Below are positions 9,875-22,100 of a stretch of 64,000 nt of DNA, one piece after another. The notes below the pieces were generated by a model. It was not told the DNA's origin and did not search any database. It was given only the letters and a program-made list of their open reading frames with translations. Positions within the stretch are counted from its first letter, which is position 1, and the number at the start of each line of letters is the position of its first letter. The stretch comes from Phycomyces nitens (lineage: Eukaryota; Mucoromycota; Mucoromycetes; Mucorales; Phycomycetaceae). The translations under genes and the position numbers were made by a program. The stretch spans positions 2,356,001-2,420,000 of the forward strand of contig JAHRBC010000007.1 in assembly GCA_022702545.1 (NCBI GenBank). The letters are read 5' to 3'.

Positions 9875-12067
9875 CTCATCAAATGCCAGGCTAAAACATT
9901 AGAGGCCCAAGTGAATAAAACTTTATTCTAAGCCAAGGAATATTCTTGACAATATGTAAAAGTATGTCTGTTACTTGTTTGTTTTTTGTTCCCATGAAAC
10001 CAAGTTGGCAGAGATGCAAAAGTTGATGGTTTTATCACTGGTAACACTTGTGAGAAAATATCTTTAAACATAATCTCATCCAATTTTTTGTTTCAAGATT
10101 ATAGATTCTGGTAAAAATACCCCAAGAATTATCAATAAATATCAATCTTTACAATGTTATATCTCTGCTCATAGCCATATTTGATATTAAGATCTAGTCT
10201 TTGGCCCAGCTGGTGACAATATACCAATTGTATTGAAACTGCACTAGATGTAGCCATATAACCATCAACAGCACCAACAGAATCATTCCTCTGACTTAAA
10301 CTTTCCTATTCGCTTGTTAATATATTATAATAGATATTCTCCAAAGACATGCTTGATATTGAATTAAAGATCAAGGTCATGTAAAAATAATAAAAACAAA
10401 CTTTGGTCAGGGATCTTATTTAAAAAAACAAGACTCGATACTTCAAAGTCGTGTGTCGATAGGCTTTTGTTTTAGATAGAATACAAGTATCCCAGAGATA
10501 CTGTGCTGATTTGGGTGAGAGTTCTGTATACTAAGACGTACGGTTAAAGTGATATATTAGATGTGAAAGAAGACTCTGGTTAATTGTTGGCCATGGAAAC
10601 AAGTGATGAAGTTGGAGTGGAGTGGTTATGAGAACCCGTTTGGCATCCCATCATTCATACACTCATAACCAATGTGCTGATTTGGATTGGATGAAATAAA
10701 CCAAGAAGATTACACTGGAAAACAGTTAGATGCCTCTCTATCTCCAGATATGTGCGATGCCCATTGTTATCCTCATGATGCCATTGATAAACTCGATCTG
10801 ATTCCTCAATCGAAGACTGGGCACATTACCATCATGGCTGTCCGGCAATACAATTGGAGAGGGCTCAAAGGATAGTCATTAAGAGTCTGCATTAAAATGC
10901 ACCAGTCCAGATGAGAGAAAAAAGAGCTTGAGTCGCTATTGAAACTGCCTTTTCCATTTGATGTTTGGCATACAAATCTCTACAATAGACTGGTGGTTGA
11001 TCCGTCAGCTCTTGTTGGTGAGGTTGGTTTGGATCGTTGGGCAAGCTTAATGTCAAGGGGGATCAATTGTCTGACAAGGTGTACGCCAAACTAGTGTCCA
11101 AGTTACCATTGAACATCAGTTGGGCCATTTTGGAAAAACAGCTTAAATTAGCACATCAATTGAATCGTGTAGTAAGCACCCATTGTGTCCAAAGTCAAGT
11201 AGTAATTTAAGCATGCAAAACCTTTCTTTCTCTAATTGAATGTCCTTGAGCTCCAAGTAAACATTTAATACGAGGGACTTCATCTGTTATTGATATGCGA
11301 GCACCTGTTACTCTTTTGCTCTCGACTCCAAGGCAGCGTCCTTTTTTTTCTTCATTTGGGACCTAAAGATCGAGATAATGATGAAAAATTGTTTCCTGCA
11401 TGATACATAGAATACACTTTTAAATGTTTCTTCTAGTAAAAGTACTTGGGCTTTCTTCCAGGGCACCTTGTTTTTGCTTATTTAATTCCCCCTTTTTATT
11501 ATTATTTCGAATCAACTATTTTACTGCAAATACAAAATAAAATAAAATGCACCACAAGAATATACTAATAAAAAAGAAGGGGGGAGGGGGTGCTTACAGA
11601 GTGGATAATCGATTAAAGAATTTGTTTATGATCAAATAGTATTTTATTTAGGACAAAATATCTAGATGTTTTTAGATTGATTTTTAACTTGGGTATATAT
11701 AGCTCAATAACAGTAAAACAAAATACCTTGTCAAGACTTTAAGGATGGATTGAACAATTGGAGACCTTTTTAAGTAAAATGGTATAATTATTCAAACAAG
11801 AATTGTTCAAAAACGTCTGGATTTAAAAAACATTATTATTGTCCAAAAAAGAAATCTGAAATCCAACCAGGCTTACTAATACTACAGTGTTTTTACTAGA
11901 GACAAATACATCTCAACATAAATGCATATATTCTCAAATATTATTTCTTTTCATCTCATTATCGTTTTTAAATTGTCCAGAAACCAAAAAAAGGGTAAAG
12001 ATATTGTCTAGAAATTAATTTTGATTTGTCCAGAAAAAAAAAAGAAACTGACATCGTCTGTATCTCA
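9875..12067. other. Gene-free interval between the two LINE elements
   Basis: About 2.2 kb of AT-rich DNA. Between roughly 10560 and 11200 the composition is more balanced and a short frame at 10687-10875 (DMCDAHCYPHDAIDKLDLIP) looks like decayed coding sequence, but stops occur in all frames around it and no family is recognised. The rest shows homopolymers only. Confidence 0.45.
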
Positions 12068-12188
12068 AGCAGAAACACTGTTTGTAGAGGGGAACAAGTC
12101 CCTGGTTTTTATTGAGTGTTAGTGAAAGGAACTCAATTTTTTTTGGATTTTAAAATGTTGGAAATTAGAAAAGGACACTAAAAGGTGT

Positions 12189-15100
12189 CTATGTAAGATC
12201 TTGTTCCAAAGCAAAAGAACTAGCAAGATTGTCTAGGGAGGATTGTATGTTCTTTACATGAAAAGGGGCAGAGTCAAAAATCACTCTCCAATGGGCTCTC
12301 CACAGAGACAAAAGGATACAACTAATTGCTTGACTTGGGTCCAAGCAGTGTTCAAGGGGGGCAGAAGTCGGAAGCTGAAGGTGGAACAGAGCTTGATGGA
12401 CATCGAACGGCTCTGGACGACACCCAAAATACGTCAGCCAGGCATCCGACCAAACCGGCCACTTAAGCGGACACATATACAAAAAATGCTCTATGTTATC
12501 GGTTTCGTTGTTGCATAGGGGGCACAGAGGGGACGGGAAAGTTGTGGGAGCAATGTGGTGGAGAAGTGAGCTACAAGACAAAGATTGATGTATTGCGCGA
12601 TACCAGATGTTGCGAACGGAGTGGTGAATAGGGAAATTCCAGAATGTCTTCCATTGAGACTTTGTAATTGATGAAATAAGGTCGGAGGAAGGTGGGTGAT
12701 TTTGGCAAATCGTTCGAAAGTGTTTAGTGTGGAAGTCTTTGAGATGCCGGCAACCAGTGCTTAGTGCTGCAATAAACGGGGTCGCATTTGCAAGCTCGGG
12801 GTGAATGTGAGGAATAAACCCGGGGTGTTCTCTCGGTGGTAGAGTTGTGCGCCAGAAAAATGGCAAAAGGCTGATATGTGAGGTCTGAAGGTCACGGAAG
12901 AGTTTGGAGACAATGTATTTGAATCCAAGGCGTTCGGAAGGAACTCTTGCACGAAGAGCTTGAATAGACCCATCGTAAAGGAAGGCATCAGAGACACGCA
13001 AGTTACGCCAACCTTTGGAGTGGCAGATATGTGGATCAGAGAACTGTACAACGTCGATAATGGGTAGGAGCAGACATGTAGCTGGACTGGGGGTTATGAG
13101 AGAGAAATCTCGTGGGATGACATCAATCGTGGTTAGAAGAGTGTGGAAAACACTTTGCACATTTGTCAGCCTAGCAGGACGCAGATTTGAGAATATCATA
13201 AGCAAGCGAATGTCGCCACTAGGGGTACATTGTTGTAAAATACTTCGAATCCATGGTACTACAAAAGATCGTGTTGTCTTCTTGTCTAAAATCGGCTGTA
13301 GCCATCGCATCTGAAGAGATTTCTGTTGCAACTGTGGCTCAAGAATACCTAGACCACCTGATAAACGTGGACGGCACATTTTCGCGAGGCTAATCATAGG
13401 GAACATGCCACGGCGCAGAAATTGACCCATGCATGAGCGGAGCTTGTCAAAGAATGAAGAGAGAACTGGAGTTACACGAAGGACATGCCATATCTTGGAC
13501 AGAATTAAAGAGTTTAGCACCGTAGCTCGACCTCGAACAGAAAGTGAGCGTTGAGAATGTAGGTGGCAGAGCTGTTCTATCTTCTGTAGGAGCTGGTGGC
13601 AGAATTTGTCTCGCTGGGTGATGGACGATGTCAGAGGAAAACCAAGATAGGTAAGTGCAGTGGGTGAAGTGCGGTCATGCCAAGATGTAATAGATCTCCC
13701 CTCAAGGTAGACTTTCCAATGCGGTAAAGGGGAGCCAGACAGTGAGAATGCCTGCGTTTTGTGCAAATTTATCCTCGCATTCGATGCGCGAGAGTACGTA
13801 TCCAGGTGTTGGTGAAGGGTGTCAAGTTCAGGGTGCGAGTTTAAGAAAACAAGAACATCGTCGGCATATGCCAGGCATTTAATTGGAGGTGGCGGTGTCA
13901 AAGATACGGTGTCTGTTGAAGATGAAAATCCTGGGAGATTGGAGTCCCCTATTATCCGTCGAAGGAATGGTTCGAATGCAAGATTGAACAAGACTGGTGA
14001 GAGCGGATCCCCTTGACGCAAGCCTCGACGTTGAGCTAGTGGAGTGGATAAGAAGCCGTTGACATTGACAGATATATTTGTTGAAAAAATAGCTGTGTGA
14101 TGCAATGGACAATAGAAGCTGGAAACCGGAAGTGAAGAAGGATACGTTGGAGGTATTCTGGGTGAACTCTATCATATGCTTTCTCTTGGTCAAGCATGAG
14201 ACCTATGGCATTGGATTGAGTGCGACCAGCCTCTTCCATGATGATGCGTGTCATAAGCCCATTGTCTGCGATGAATCTTCCTTTCACAAAGCCAGTTTGG
14301 AAGCGATTGATGAGGTGATGAGAAGCGTCTGTCACTCGGCTATTGAGCAAACGGGTGAAAACCTTTGCATCCGTGTTAATCAAAGCAATAGGGCGCCAAT
14401 TTTTCAAGCTAGATAGATCGCCTTTCTTGGGTAGCAAAGACAGGCAAGTAGAGCTCCATGATGGTGGGAAAATTCCGTGGCTGAGTGCATCCTGGTATAT
14501 GGTGGTTATGAGATTCGAGTATCCTTCTTCAAAGAAGATAAGAGAGAGAATTTCATAAGGGAGTCCATCGGGCCCAGGGCTGCTATGGCGTGGAGATCTT
14601 GTAGAGGCATGACGAATATCATGTATGGAGAAGGGTGTAACCATTGACTCTTGCGTGGGTTCTGATAGAATCCGTTCCGGTGGAATATGTGACAGTAGCT
14701 CGTCAATGGCATCTTGGTCTATGGGTTCATCGGTGTAGAGCTGTGTGTAAAAATCATTTGCAGCGGCTGCCATGGATTCTGGAGTTGTACATATGTTGTC
14801 TGTGCTGGGATGACGAAGGAAAGGGATATCCTTGCGGACACTACGAGCTGCTATTGTTCGCTTGAGATATCCAGCAGAAAATTCTCCCTGTTCTCGCCAA
14901 TGCTTGCTTGCTCGAAGTGCCAAGATCTCAACATTCTCTTGTTGAACAGCTTGGAGTTGGCGCTCCACTGTTAGGAGTTGGTTGTCTCGTATATGGTCAA
15001 TCTTGTACTTGCGCATAAGGCGATTGCGTTTGCTTTGGAGAGCCTTTTCTTGTTGAACCCGCCATGTAGTCGATCGGCGAGAGTGTTGTTTGGCTAGTCG

Positions 15101-15973
15101 GCGGACAATAGCTTTCACCTTTTCCCATTGGTCTTGGGAAGAAGGGAGATTGTGTAGGGTAGGCAATAGGTCTTGCAATGTCGCAGACAAAGACTGGCAA
15201 AACTGGGAGGACAGAGCCAAGCGAGGATTGGCACGCCAAATTCCTTTTCCTGTGTGCGATCTACCCAAAGACAAAGTGGTCGACACTAGGAAGTGGTCCG
15301 ACCAAGAAGGGTTGATATAGGCTACAGATGATTCGTGTTTAAGAGTCGCTAATTCTGGAGAGGCAAAGATATAATCAATACTGCTCATTTGAATTCCGCG
15401 AGAAAAGGTGGGTAGAGGTTGCTGACCCTCTTCAGTAATGCAATCAATAAGATGATCTTGAACATAACGAAGCCACGGCTGGGGAGCACGGCGTGGGTTG
15501 GCTGAAAGTGAGCTATAGGTGTAATTAAAGTCACCAAGGACTATGAGACGAGAGTGTGTAGTAGCGTTCGAGAATAGTGGGGTTTGCAAAAGGGAAATAT
15601 AGAATTGTTTGCGGTCGGAGAATGCAGCCGGTGCATATATTGTGGCAATTTGGATAGGGTCAAAGTGGTTGTTGGTATGACGGACTGTGGCGAAAATGCA
15701 TCTGCCACATCGGCTTGTATATGAGTCAGTAAAGAATAAGTTTGGTGTGAGTGAGATCAGCCCGCAATGTTGAGTCCATTGGCTGTCATGTGCTTGGAAT
15801 TGGTTATGGAAGGTAGTTTGTAAGTCAAAATCTTTGGCGTGAGATTCTTGGATGGCGAGTAAGTGGATGTTCTGTGAGCGTAGGTGTCGGATAAAATTGT
15901 TGCGTTGTTGTGGGTCAGAGGTTTTGGTAAGCCCCCGACAGTTGATAGTTGCGATTTTTACTGTATTATTCAT
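12189..15973 (-). pseudogene. LINE-2* ORF2: APE endonuclease-reverse transcriptase with a single frameshift
   Basis: Read from MNNTVKIATINCRGL at 15973. Endonuclease motifs are in order: N (TINCRGL), E (LAIQESHA), GDFN (VLGDFNYTYS), D (SSIDYIFAS) and SDH (WSDHFLVS). RT motifs are PDGLPYEILS, FVKGRFIADNG, LDQEKAYDRV, RQGDPLSPVLFNLAFEP and the catalytic LAYADDVLVF. A C-terminal zinc finger (CPLCNNETDNIEHFLYMC) follows. The frame breaks once, at the run of six A's at 14084-14089 (six T's on the element strand): the amino acids align across the break if one more T were present, judging by the parallel motif in the fragment at 26694-28501. It is otherwise open for about 1260 codons. The lesion could be real, a sequencing error in a homopolymer, or, less likely, slippage. 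Confidence 0.85.
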
Positions 15974-17348
15974 ATTTATGTGTGTTGGTTTTTCCGTTGC
16001 GTTTTGTACCTGGGGGAAGGATATTTCGTTTTGCTTCCTCCCGCAATTGTTCTTTTTTGAGTTGCTGTTTCGTCTTTTGTTGATGGAGTGCTGTGTGGTC
16101 TTCACCCATGATCACATCGTTATCCGCTGTCTTGTCTCCTGCGCTGGGCAAGGAAGTCTCGCTATTTCTAGCGGTTACTTCCGGAATAGCAACAGCTTCG
16201 CATTCAGCGTCGATCATTCTGGTCTCATTATCATTTGTCATTGTCTCTTCTTCAGTGGCAAAAATCTCGGCTTCCAAAGCTCGCTGGGCCTCTAGATCAT
16301 TTTCCTTCTGAGCAACAGCTTGTTCCTGGGCTTTAGCCTGCTTCTGGACCTCCAGTTCAATTTCTTTGACAGGCCGTACCGCTTCTTGGATACGTTGCGG
16401 GCTGAGAATTTGGCGGGTAGCGATCTCATGGTTGAGTCCATCATCCAGACGGGCTTTGCGGTGGCTGTTGGATGGTGGATCTCGATGGCAGTGTATCTGA
16501 ATATGTCCCACAACACCACAGTTATGACATGTTCGCTTCTCTTTACGCTTTTCGGTGCATCTGTCAACAGAGTGACCCATCTGCTTACAAAAGACACAAT
16601 GGTCTCCCATCTTCGCCCAGGTTCCGTAGATCTGGATGTCAGCGGAGTACTTGATTTGGTAAGCCAGCGGGGACCAAACCTTATCCGAGACAATAGGGCG
16701 CTCTAGATAAACATAACCATTGCCTTTGAACCATTGGTGCTGGCCTTCTTCATAAATCACGGTTTCGCGGACCTTGCCAAAGGGACTGAGACATTGTCTC
16801 AATTGGGCAGCAATTTCTTCGTAGTCTTCGGCTGGAAGTCCTGTAAGGTTCACTCTAAACAGTTTGAGATCCGCCGAAATAGCAGGGGTAGCCAGGAACT
16901 CATTGTTGCCTACAACAATTGGGTTGCTGCATGCATGCTTGCAGTATTCTTCATCAGATAGGCACAGCTCAATAGCTGTGTAAGTTTTTTCGGTTTTGGT
17001 TTTGAGCTGGAGCCCAATGCCACGAGGATAGTTTTTTCTCAAAGGGCCAAGGAATGCATCCAGGTCTCCGAATTCAATGGGGATGTGGTAAAAAACCGAA
17101 TAAGACGATGTACCTCGACGATAAACTCGAGGAACTGCATTGGGATCTTCATCTCCTACAAGAATGGGTGTACGGATGGTTTTCTGTCGGTTTCCTGAGG
17201 ATAGAGCTGCTTGAATGTAGCTAGGTTTTCCAGTTGGTGGTGGTGTGTCAGCCGAGAGAGTTGTGGGTGAGACCGGTTGGTTAGAAATGGAGTTCCTGTG
17301 TGAATCCGTCGAAATTGACAGATTCGGTGGTTTAGGTGAAAGAGCCAT
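15966..17348 (-). CDS. LINE-2* ORF1: zinc-knuckle RNA-binding protein
   Basis: 460 residues from the ATG at 17348 (MALSPKPPNLSIS). The order is a Ser/Thr/Pro-rich N-terminus, an RRM-like middle (LFRVNLTGLPAEDYEEIAAQ; GNGYVYLERPIV), two canonical CX2CX4HX4C knuckles (CVFCKQMGHSVDRC and CHNCGVVGHIQIHC), then a Glu/Gln-rich helical tail with a basic end (KRNGKTNTHKYE). It is similar in plan to the ORF1 at 8429-9826 but clearly diverged, so the two elements belong to different families or subfamilies. It is expected to coat element RNA and act as a chaperone in the retrotransposition particle. The stop overlaps the ORF2 start. Confidence 0.87.
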   Translation of the reverse strand: MALSPKPPNLSISTDSHRNSISNQPVSPTTLSADTPPPTGKPSYIQAALSSGNRQKTIRTPILVGDEDPNAVPRVYRRGTSSYSVFYHIPIEFGDLDAFLGPLRKNYPRGIGLQLKTKTEKTYTAIELCLSDEEYCKHACSNPIVVGNNEFLATPAISADLKLFRVNLTGLPAEDYEEIAAQLRQCLSPFGKVRETVIYEEGQHQWFKGNGYVYLERPIVSDKVWSPLAYQIKYSADIQIYGTWAKMGDHCVFCKQMGHSVDRCTEKRKEKRTCHNCGVVGHIQIHCHRDPPSNSHRKARLDDGLNHEIATRQILSPQRIQEAVRPVKEIELEVQKQAKAQEQAVAQKENDLEAQRALEAEIFATEEETMTNDNETRMIDAECEAVAIPEVTARNSETSLPSAGDKTADNDVIMGEDHTALHQQKTKQQLKKEQLREEAKRNILPPGTKRNGKTNTHKYE

Positions 17349-17363
17349 GAGCAGAAACACTGT

Positions 17364-17698
17364 AATACAGAACCATATATTCTTCAGGTTGATGATATTC
17401 AGACCCCCCTTTTTTTTTCAAGAAATATAATAATTATTAAAGTCTTGGATTGATCGAAAAGCCCAAAAAGAATCAAGAATGGCCAGACAATTCGATCATA
17501 GAAACAAGGAATGGTTAATTTTATGGTCTAATGAAAACAAAGGATAATACACCTTGTCACAATTGGGATGCCAAATAAGCTTAAACCCTTTTTTTAATTT
17601 TGTTATCCAGCAAACTCCTTTTATTGCTTTCTCTTTCTCATATTTTTTTTAAAGACAAAAAATATTGCTTATATAATTTTCCCTCTTTGATATAAACC
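17364..17698. promoter_or_regulatory. Upstream region of the old yellow enzyme gene
   Basis: 335 bp of AT-rich DNA between the LINE-2* target duplication and the OYE start. A TATATAA-like stretch (ttgcttatataattttccc) lies about 30 bp before the ATG, with pyrimidine-rich sequence around it. The LINE insertion therefore sits about 350 bp upstream of this gene and could affect its promoter. No specific operator is identified. Confidence 0.35.
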
Positions 17699-18823
17699 AT
17701 GTTGCCCAAGCTGTTTACTCCAATCAAGGTCGGAAGGTCTCTCTTGGCTCACCGCGTAGTGTTTTGTCCATTGACTCGCTTCAGGGCCGATCCCAACCAT
17801 GTTCCTGTCCCATTGATGGCTAAATACTATGAGCAACGCACAACCAAAGGCGGTCTGCTTATTTCTGAGGGTGTCCCTATTTCTGGCAGTATTGGTGCCT
17901 ATCCATTAGTTCCTGGAATCTATAACCAGGACCAGATCGAAGGCTGGAAGGCTATCACCAAGGCCGTGCATGATAAAGAGGGTTCTATTTACCTGCAACT
18001 CTGGCACCCTGGACGCGCTACATCACCAGCCTTAATCCCTGGCGGAAAGGCTCCTGTGTCTGCATCTGCAATTGCAATTAAAGGAAAGGATATGTCTGGA
18101 GCTGAATATGAGGTCCCTCGCCCTCTTGAAACAAAGGAGATTGTCCAAGTAGTCGACATGTTTGCCGAGGCTGCAAAGAATGCAATTAGCGCCGGGTTTG
18201 ATGGTGTCGAGATCCATGGTGCCAATGGATATCTGATTGATCAGTTTATCAACTCGTCTAGCAACGTACGCAAGGATCAGTATGGTGGCTCTATCGAGAA
18301 CCGCGGTCGTATTGCACTGGAAATTACCGACGCTGTTTCCAAGGCCATTGGAGAAGATCGAACAGCAATCCGTTTCTCGCCTTGGTCTGGTGCCTTGGAT
18401 ATGAAGGACGATACTCCTTACGAAACCTGGGGATATCTTGTCAAGCAGCTCCAGGAAAAGTATCCCAACCTTGCTTATATTCACTTTATCGAACCTCGCG
18501 ATGATTTCGTTGCCCCAGCAAGCGACAAGTCAAGACAGTATATCAGAGAGAACGACACAATTGAACCTTTCCGCAAGGAGTGGAAGGGACCTATGATTGT
18601 TGCTGGCGGCTATACCACTGATAAGAAGCGAGCGTTTGAGACAGCAGAGAAATACGAAAACACCTTGGTTGGGTTTGGGCGCCTATTCATCTCCAATCCT
18701 GACCTGGTATTCCGTCTGAAGAATGATCTGCCCTGTACTCGCTACAACCGATCTACTTTCTATACTCATGATAGTGTTGGATACACAGACTATCCTTTTT
18801 ACGACAAGGACAGTTCCAAATAA
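17699..18823 (+). CDS. Old yellow enzyme family NADPH:flavin oxidoreductase
   Basis: An intronless 374-residue FMN-dependent ene-reductase of the TIM-barrel OYE family, the usual size for this family. It opens MLPKLFTPIKVG; the flavin site includes CPLTRFRA (Thr near residue 25) and the LQLWHPGRA block. The substrate-anion-binding pair is in EIHGANGYLIDQF (His and Asn, with Tyr two residues on as likely proton donor). RKDQYGGSIENRGR and LVGFGRLFISNPD are the phosphate-binding signatures. The family reduces the C=C bond of alpha,beta-unsaturated carbonyls with NADPH; the physiological substrate is unknown. ATG was chosen for family fit and the upstream TATA-like box. GC content is clearly higher than the surroundings. 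It converges with the SAC gene. Confidence 0.95.
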   Translation: MLPKLFTPIKVGRSLLAHRVVFCPLTRFRADPNHVPVPLMAKYYEQRTTKGGLLISEGVPISGSIGAYPLVPGIYNQDQIEGWKAITKAVHDKEGSIYLQLWHPGRATSPALIPGGKAPVSASAIAIKGKDMSGAEYEVPRPLETKEIVQVVDMFAEAAKNAISAGFDGVEIHGANGYLIDQFINSSSNVRKDQYGGSIENRGRIALEITDAVSKAIGEDRTAIRFSPWSGALDMKDDTPYETWGYLVKQLQEKYPNLAYIHFIEPRDDFVAPASDKSRQYIRENDTIEPFRKEWKGPMIVAGGYTTDKKRAFETAEKYENTLVGFGRLFISNPDLVFRLKNDLPCTRYNRSTFYTHDSVGYTDYPFYDKDSSK

Positions 18824-19161
18824 TTTCCAATCTAATTGTACTCTTTTCTTTTTATTGGCAAGCAAAAGCGCTTAAAAGTGAATAAATTTATTTAGACCAT
18901 TAGACTAGTTTGTTCAATCCTCAGCATGGGCTTATTTTACTCGAGTATGGGTCTTGTCAATTAGTTATAGCCAAAAACATTTTTTTTAATGTGAAGAACA
19001 TGGGCATGTAATTTATAGCCAGACGACCGTTCTTAGATCCAAATGGCCTTTTTGATCTTGTATCCCATTGTCTTGAATATTCCGTCTGTCTTTTCGGCCT
19101 GGTCAAGACTTTAAACCAGAATAAATATTGACGGTCTTGGATAAATACTTGGCAGCAAAAG
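18824..19161. other. Convergent intergenic region between OYE and SAC genes
   Basis: 338 bp between two stop codons, presumably both 3' UTRs. AT-rich with T/A runs; an AATAAATTTATTTA palindrome near 18880 could serve as a polyadenylation region on both strands. The last codons of the SAC gene could alternatively be followed by a splice donor (aag|gtaact), but no convincing downstream exon was found. Confidence 0.4.
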
Positions 19162-22100
19162 TTACCTTATAATCGGCTTGTGCTCAACAAATCGTTCGTC
19201 CGCCGTACTGTGTCCACATGCATCTGCAATCTCAGAAACAATCTTTCTGACTTGATCCCGGCAATTCAATACTTTGTCCTCTGGTAGTTCGCCTAGTGCA
19301 TTATAGCGCACAGCCTTGAATGCTACAAATGCACTGCCGTCATCTCGATCACTGTCGCTATCAGACGAATCTGAGCTATTGTCATCGCTATAATGCTTTC
19401 CTCCAGAGTCATCCCGAGAAAACGGGGTCTCGTTGGAATCGATATTTAAATCTCCCAGACTCTGGTTGCGTATGCTACCAGTATTCCATCGAACAATTTC
19501 TCCATTTGCCCTATAGAACAACAAGAACCCATAGTTTTGATCTGGTCGTCTAGAGGTTGGCGAGAGAGACGAGAGAATGTAGTCGCCAACCTGGAGATGA
19601 ATGATTGTATCCAGGCCAATTCGTTTGAATTGAACAACCTTTTCAAGATTGTAATTGTAGCTGCAGACATAGATAGCCTTTTCTGTCAAGAGAACAACCT
19701 TTTCTTCAAACTTTTTGGCATTACTTGAAATCCATAGACTTAGTAACCAATTGAATATAGCTGGTGCTTTTTAAAGAAAAAAACCTACCGTTTCTGTGCT
19801 TCAACAGGGGACAATAGCGTCCAGCCAGAAATCTTGACTTCATCATCGGCAATGACTATCTCACTGCTTATTTCAACTATCAAACCATTTGACATGAGTA
19901 CTCGACTAAATAGCCCATTCTCTTGTTTACCAGCATCAGATCTAATCTTTGCCCATCTCCTCTCGATACCAGGTTCGGCAGACATCAAGGTAGCTTGGGG
20001 AACATGTCTAAAGATCTCAAACTTGTGATAGCCTAGTCTACTTGTTATTATCCACTAGTCTGATTAAGCATCAATTGTATCATACTTACCCAATACAAAA
20101 TCTACTGTTGCCTGTCTCCAGAAATCCTTGACGGTATTAAAGTACATGCGAGCCAAAGAGTTGGATGCATCGTTCATCATTCCTGTAATGTTGCGTTTTC
20201 CGGTACTGTATTGATGTTAAATACAGGCCATTCTTTTTTATTATTATAGAACCAATGGCTTACCGTGTAAAGTCTCCCTTGAGGGCACTGGTACCAGCAT
20301 ACATGCGTGAAATCATATCTCCATTATTGGCCCATGCTAGCAATATGATGAGTAATCGATATACCTGGGATCCGAATCTTACCATTGTTGAATCGTTTCT
20401 CAAATTCCTCGTAGAATCTTATACCCTTGTCTGGATATTCTGTGATTCCAAAACGCATCAGTTGGAGGTTCAGGATGCTACGTCCAAACGCACTCTAATG
20501 TCATGGTCTTTAGTTAATTAAGGATATTTAATAGATATTTAACTTTACCTGGACAACATTGGTGCGATCCAGACAATCCATACAATTCTACACAAAAGTA
20601 GTACAAGGCTAAATTATCTTGTGGATCATATATGATATTGAGCATACTGTTCGAAAGACGCCTGTCTGTTTGCAGTACACATTTTCAGCACCAGGCGAGC
20701 CAGCTTCCCAGAAATAACTATTTGGAATATATCAATATAAAAAAATATAGGTTACAATGGCTTACTTACGCTATCTTTGACATATCATCAAAAAGACTTG
20801 TACTCAATTTGCTGATATTCTCAAAACGCATACCCTTTGTCTCTCTATGGAAATCAAACTCGACATATCTGTAACGATGCCCAAAGTTTAGTAATCTGGC
20901 CTTTGTGTCCTCACAATCCATGTACCAACTTTATATTGGGGTCTCCAAGGTGTTCCACATGTTTACGATATTCTTGTCCAACAATTGCCTCACGTCCACT
21001 GAGCTCAGTTAGATTGACTGCAACCTGTTTTCCATACAGTTTCTCTTGTTTGCAAAAGTGAGCCTTAAAGGCATCGTCGTTTTCTGCTTCGGTACGTTCG
21101 AGGGTAGGTGCAGGATGAAGGCTATAGGGTGATTGACTCCAAAACACAGGAACTATACAGACGAGTCAATTGTACTGTAGATCAACTATACCCAACAACT
21201 ACTTACTTGATCCGCGCGTCTGTACATAAGACACTACATGTTGGATTCCCTCTCTCTATTCAGAAATAATAATAATAATAATCATCAAGAGACTAGATTA
21301 TATGAATAGAATACAATGATGGCTTACCTCGAACAAGACGATTTGTTCGGTTTCCACAAAATTGGCAACCTCGCCATGCTCATTGATTCCTCTTCTCTGG
21401 TAACGCATGCCTAGAGCCGATTCATGCTTTTTAGATCAATAGATCCATACCTTTCTTTTGTTACCTTACCTGCTCTCTCACGACTTCTTCTAGAAATCAA
21501 CACAAAATCAAAGGGATATTCGTTTATCTCGCATGGCTCCAATTGCATTGCACCTTGCATGATCGGTAGAACCCATTCATTAAGCTGGTTTGGGTTAATA
21601 AGGACCAAAGAAACCAGGATCATGTACTCACCTCTTGTGCTATAAGATCACGCGATATGTGTTCATTCCACCAAAACCGTTTCTCAACCTTTTTTTTTCC
21701 CAATCCAAGAAATGTTAGTGGTCTAAGGACAGCCAAGCCAAGCCAACCTCTTGGTTTATTGTTACCTGCTTGTAGAGTGGAAGATTGAGCAAGGAAGGCT
21801 CAGATTTTGATTTCTCAAATGTCTTTTGAAAGCTGTTGGTAATATCTATAAATATAAATGTGTAATCCGACAAGGATTGTATTCTTGAGTAACATGGATT
21901 CTAGGCCTTTGTCTTGCATTATATTCTTACCAAGGTCATAGGAGAATAGAAACATTGACCGACCAAATAGTTCTGTTACTTGGCTCAAAAACCGGTTCTC
22001 CAACACTGTTTCTTCAGTTGTTGTCCACGCCAAGGTTATGTCTTCCTCTGCAGATTTCTCCAGAGGATCCTCCTTGATCACCACAGGCTGATTTACCTCT

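Larger units (their letters stand above)
12082..17349 (-). mobile_element. Non-LTR retrotransposon LINE-2*, nearly complete, TSD-bounded
   Basis: A 5268-bp element flanked by a perfect 14-bp duplication, agcagaaacactgt, at 12068-12081 and 17350-17363. ORF1 (17348-15966) and ORF2 (15973-12189) overlap by 8 nt (ATGAATAA). The 3' UTR is about 107 nt and ends CTACAAA with no long poly(A). The ORF1 ATG lies one nucleotide inside the 5' border, so either the 5' UTR is essentially absent or the copy is slightly 5'-truncated. Endonuclease, RT and C-terminal zinc motif are all present. The only visible lesion is a 1-nt change in a poly-T tract of ORF2. The clean duplication and few lesions suggest a young insertion. 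The label is local. Confidence 0.9.
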
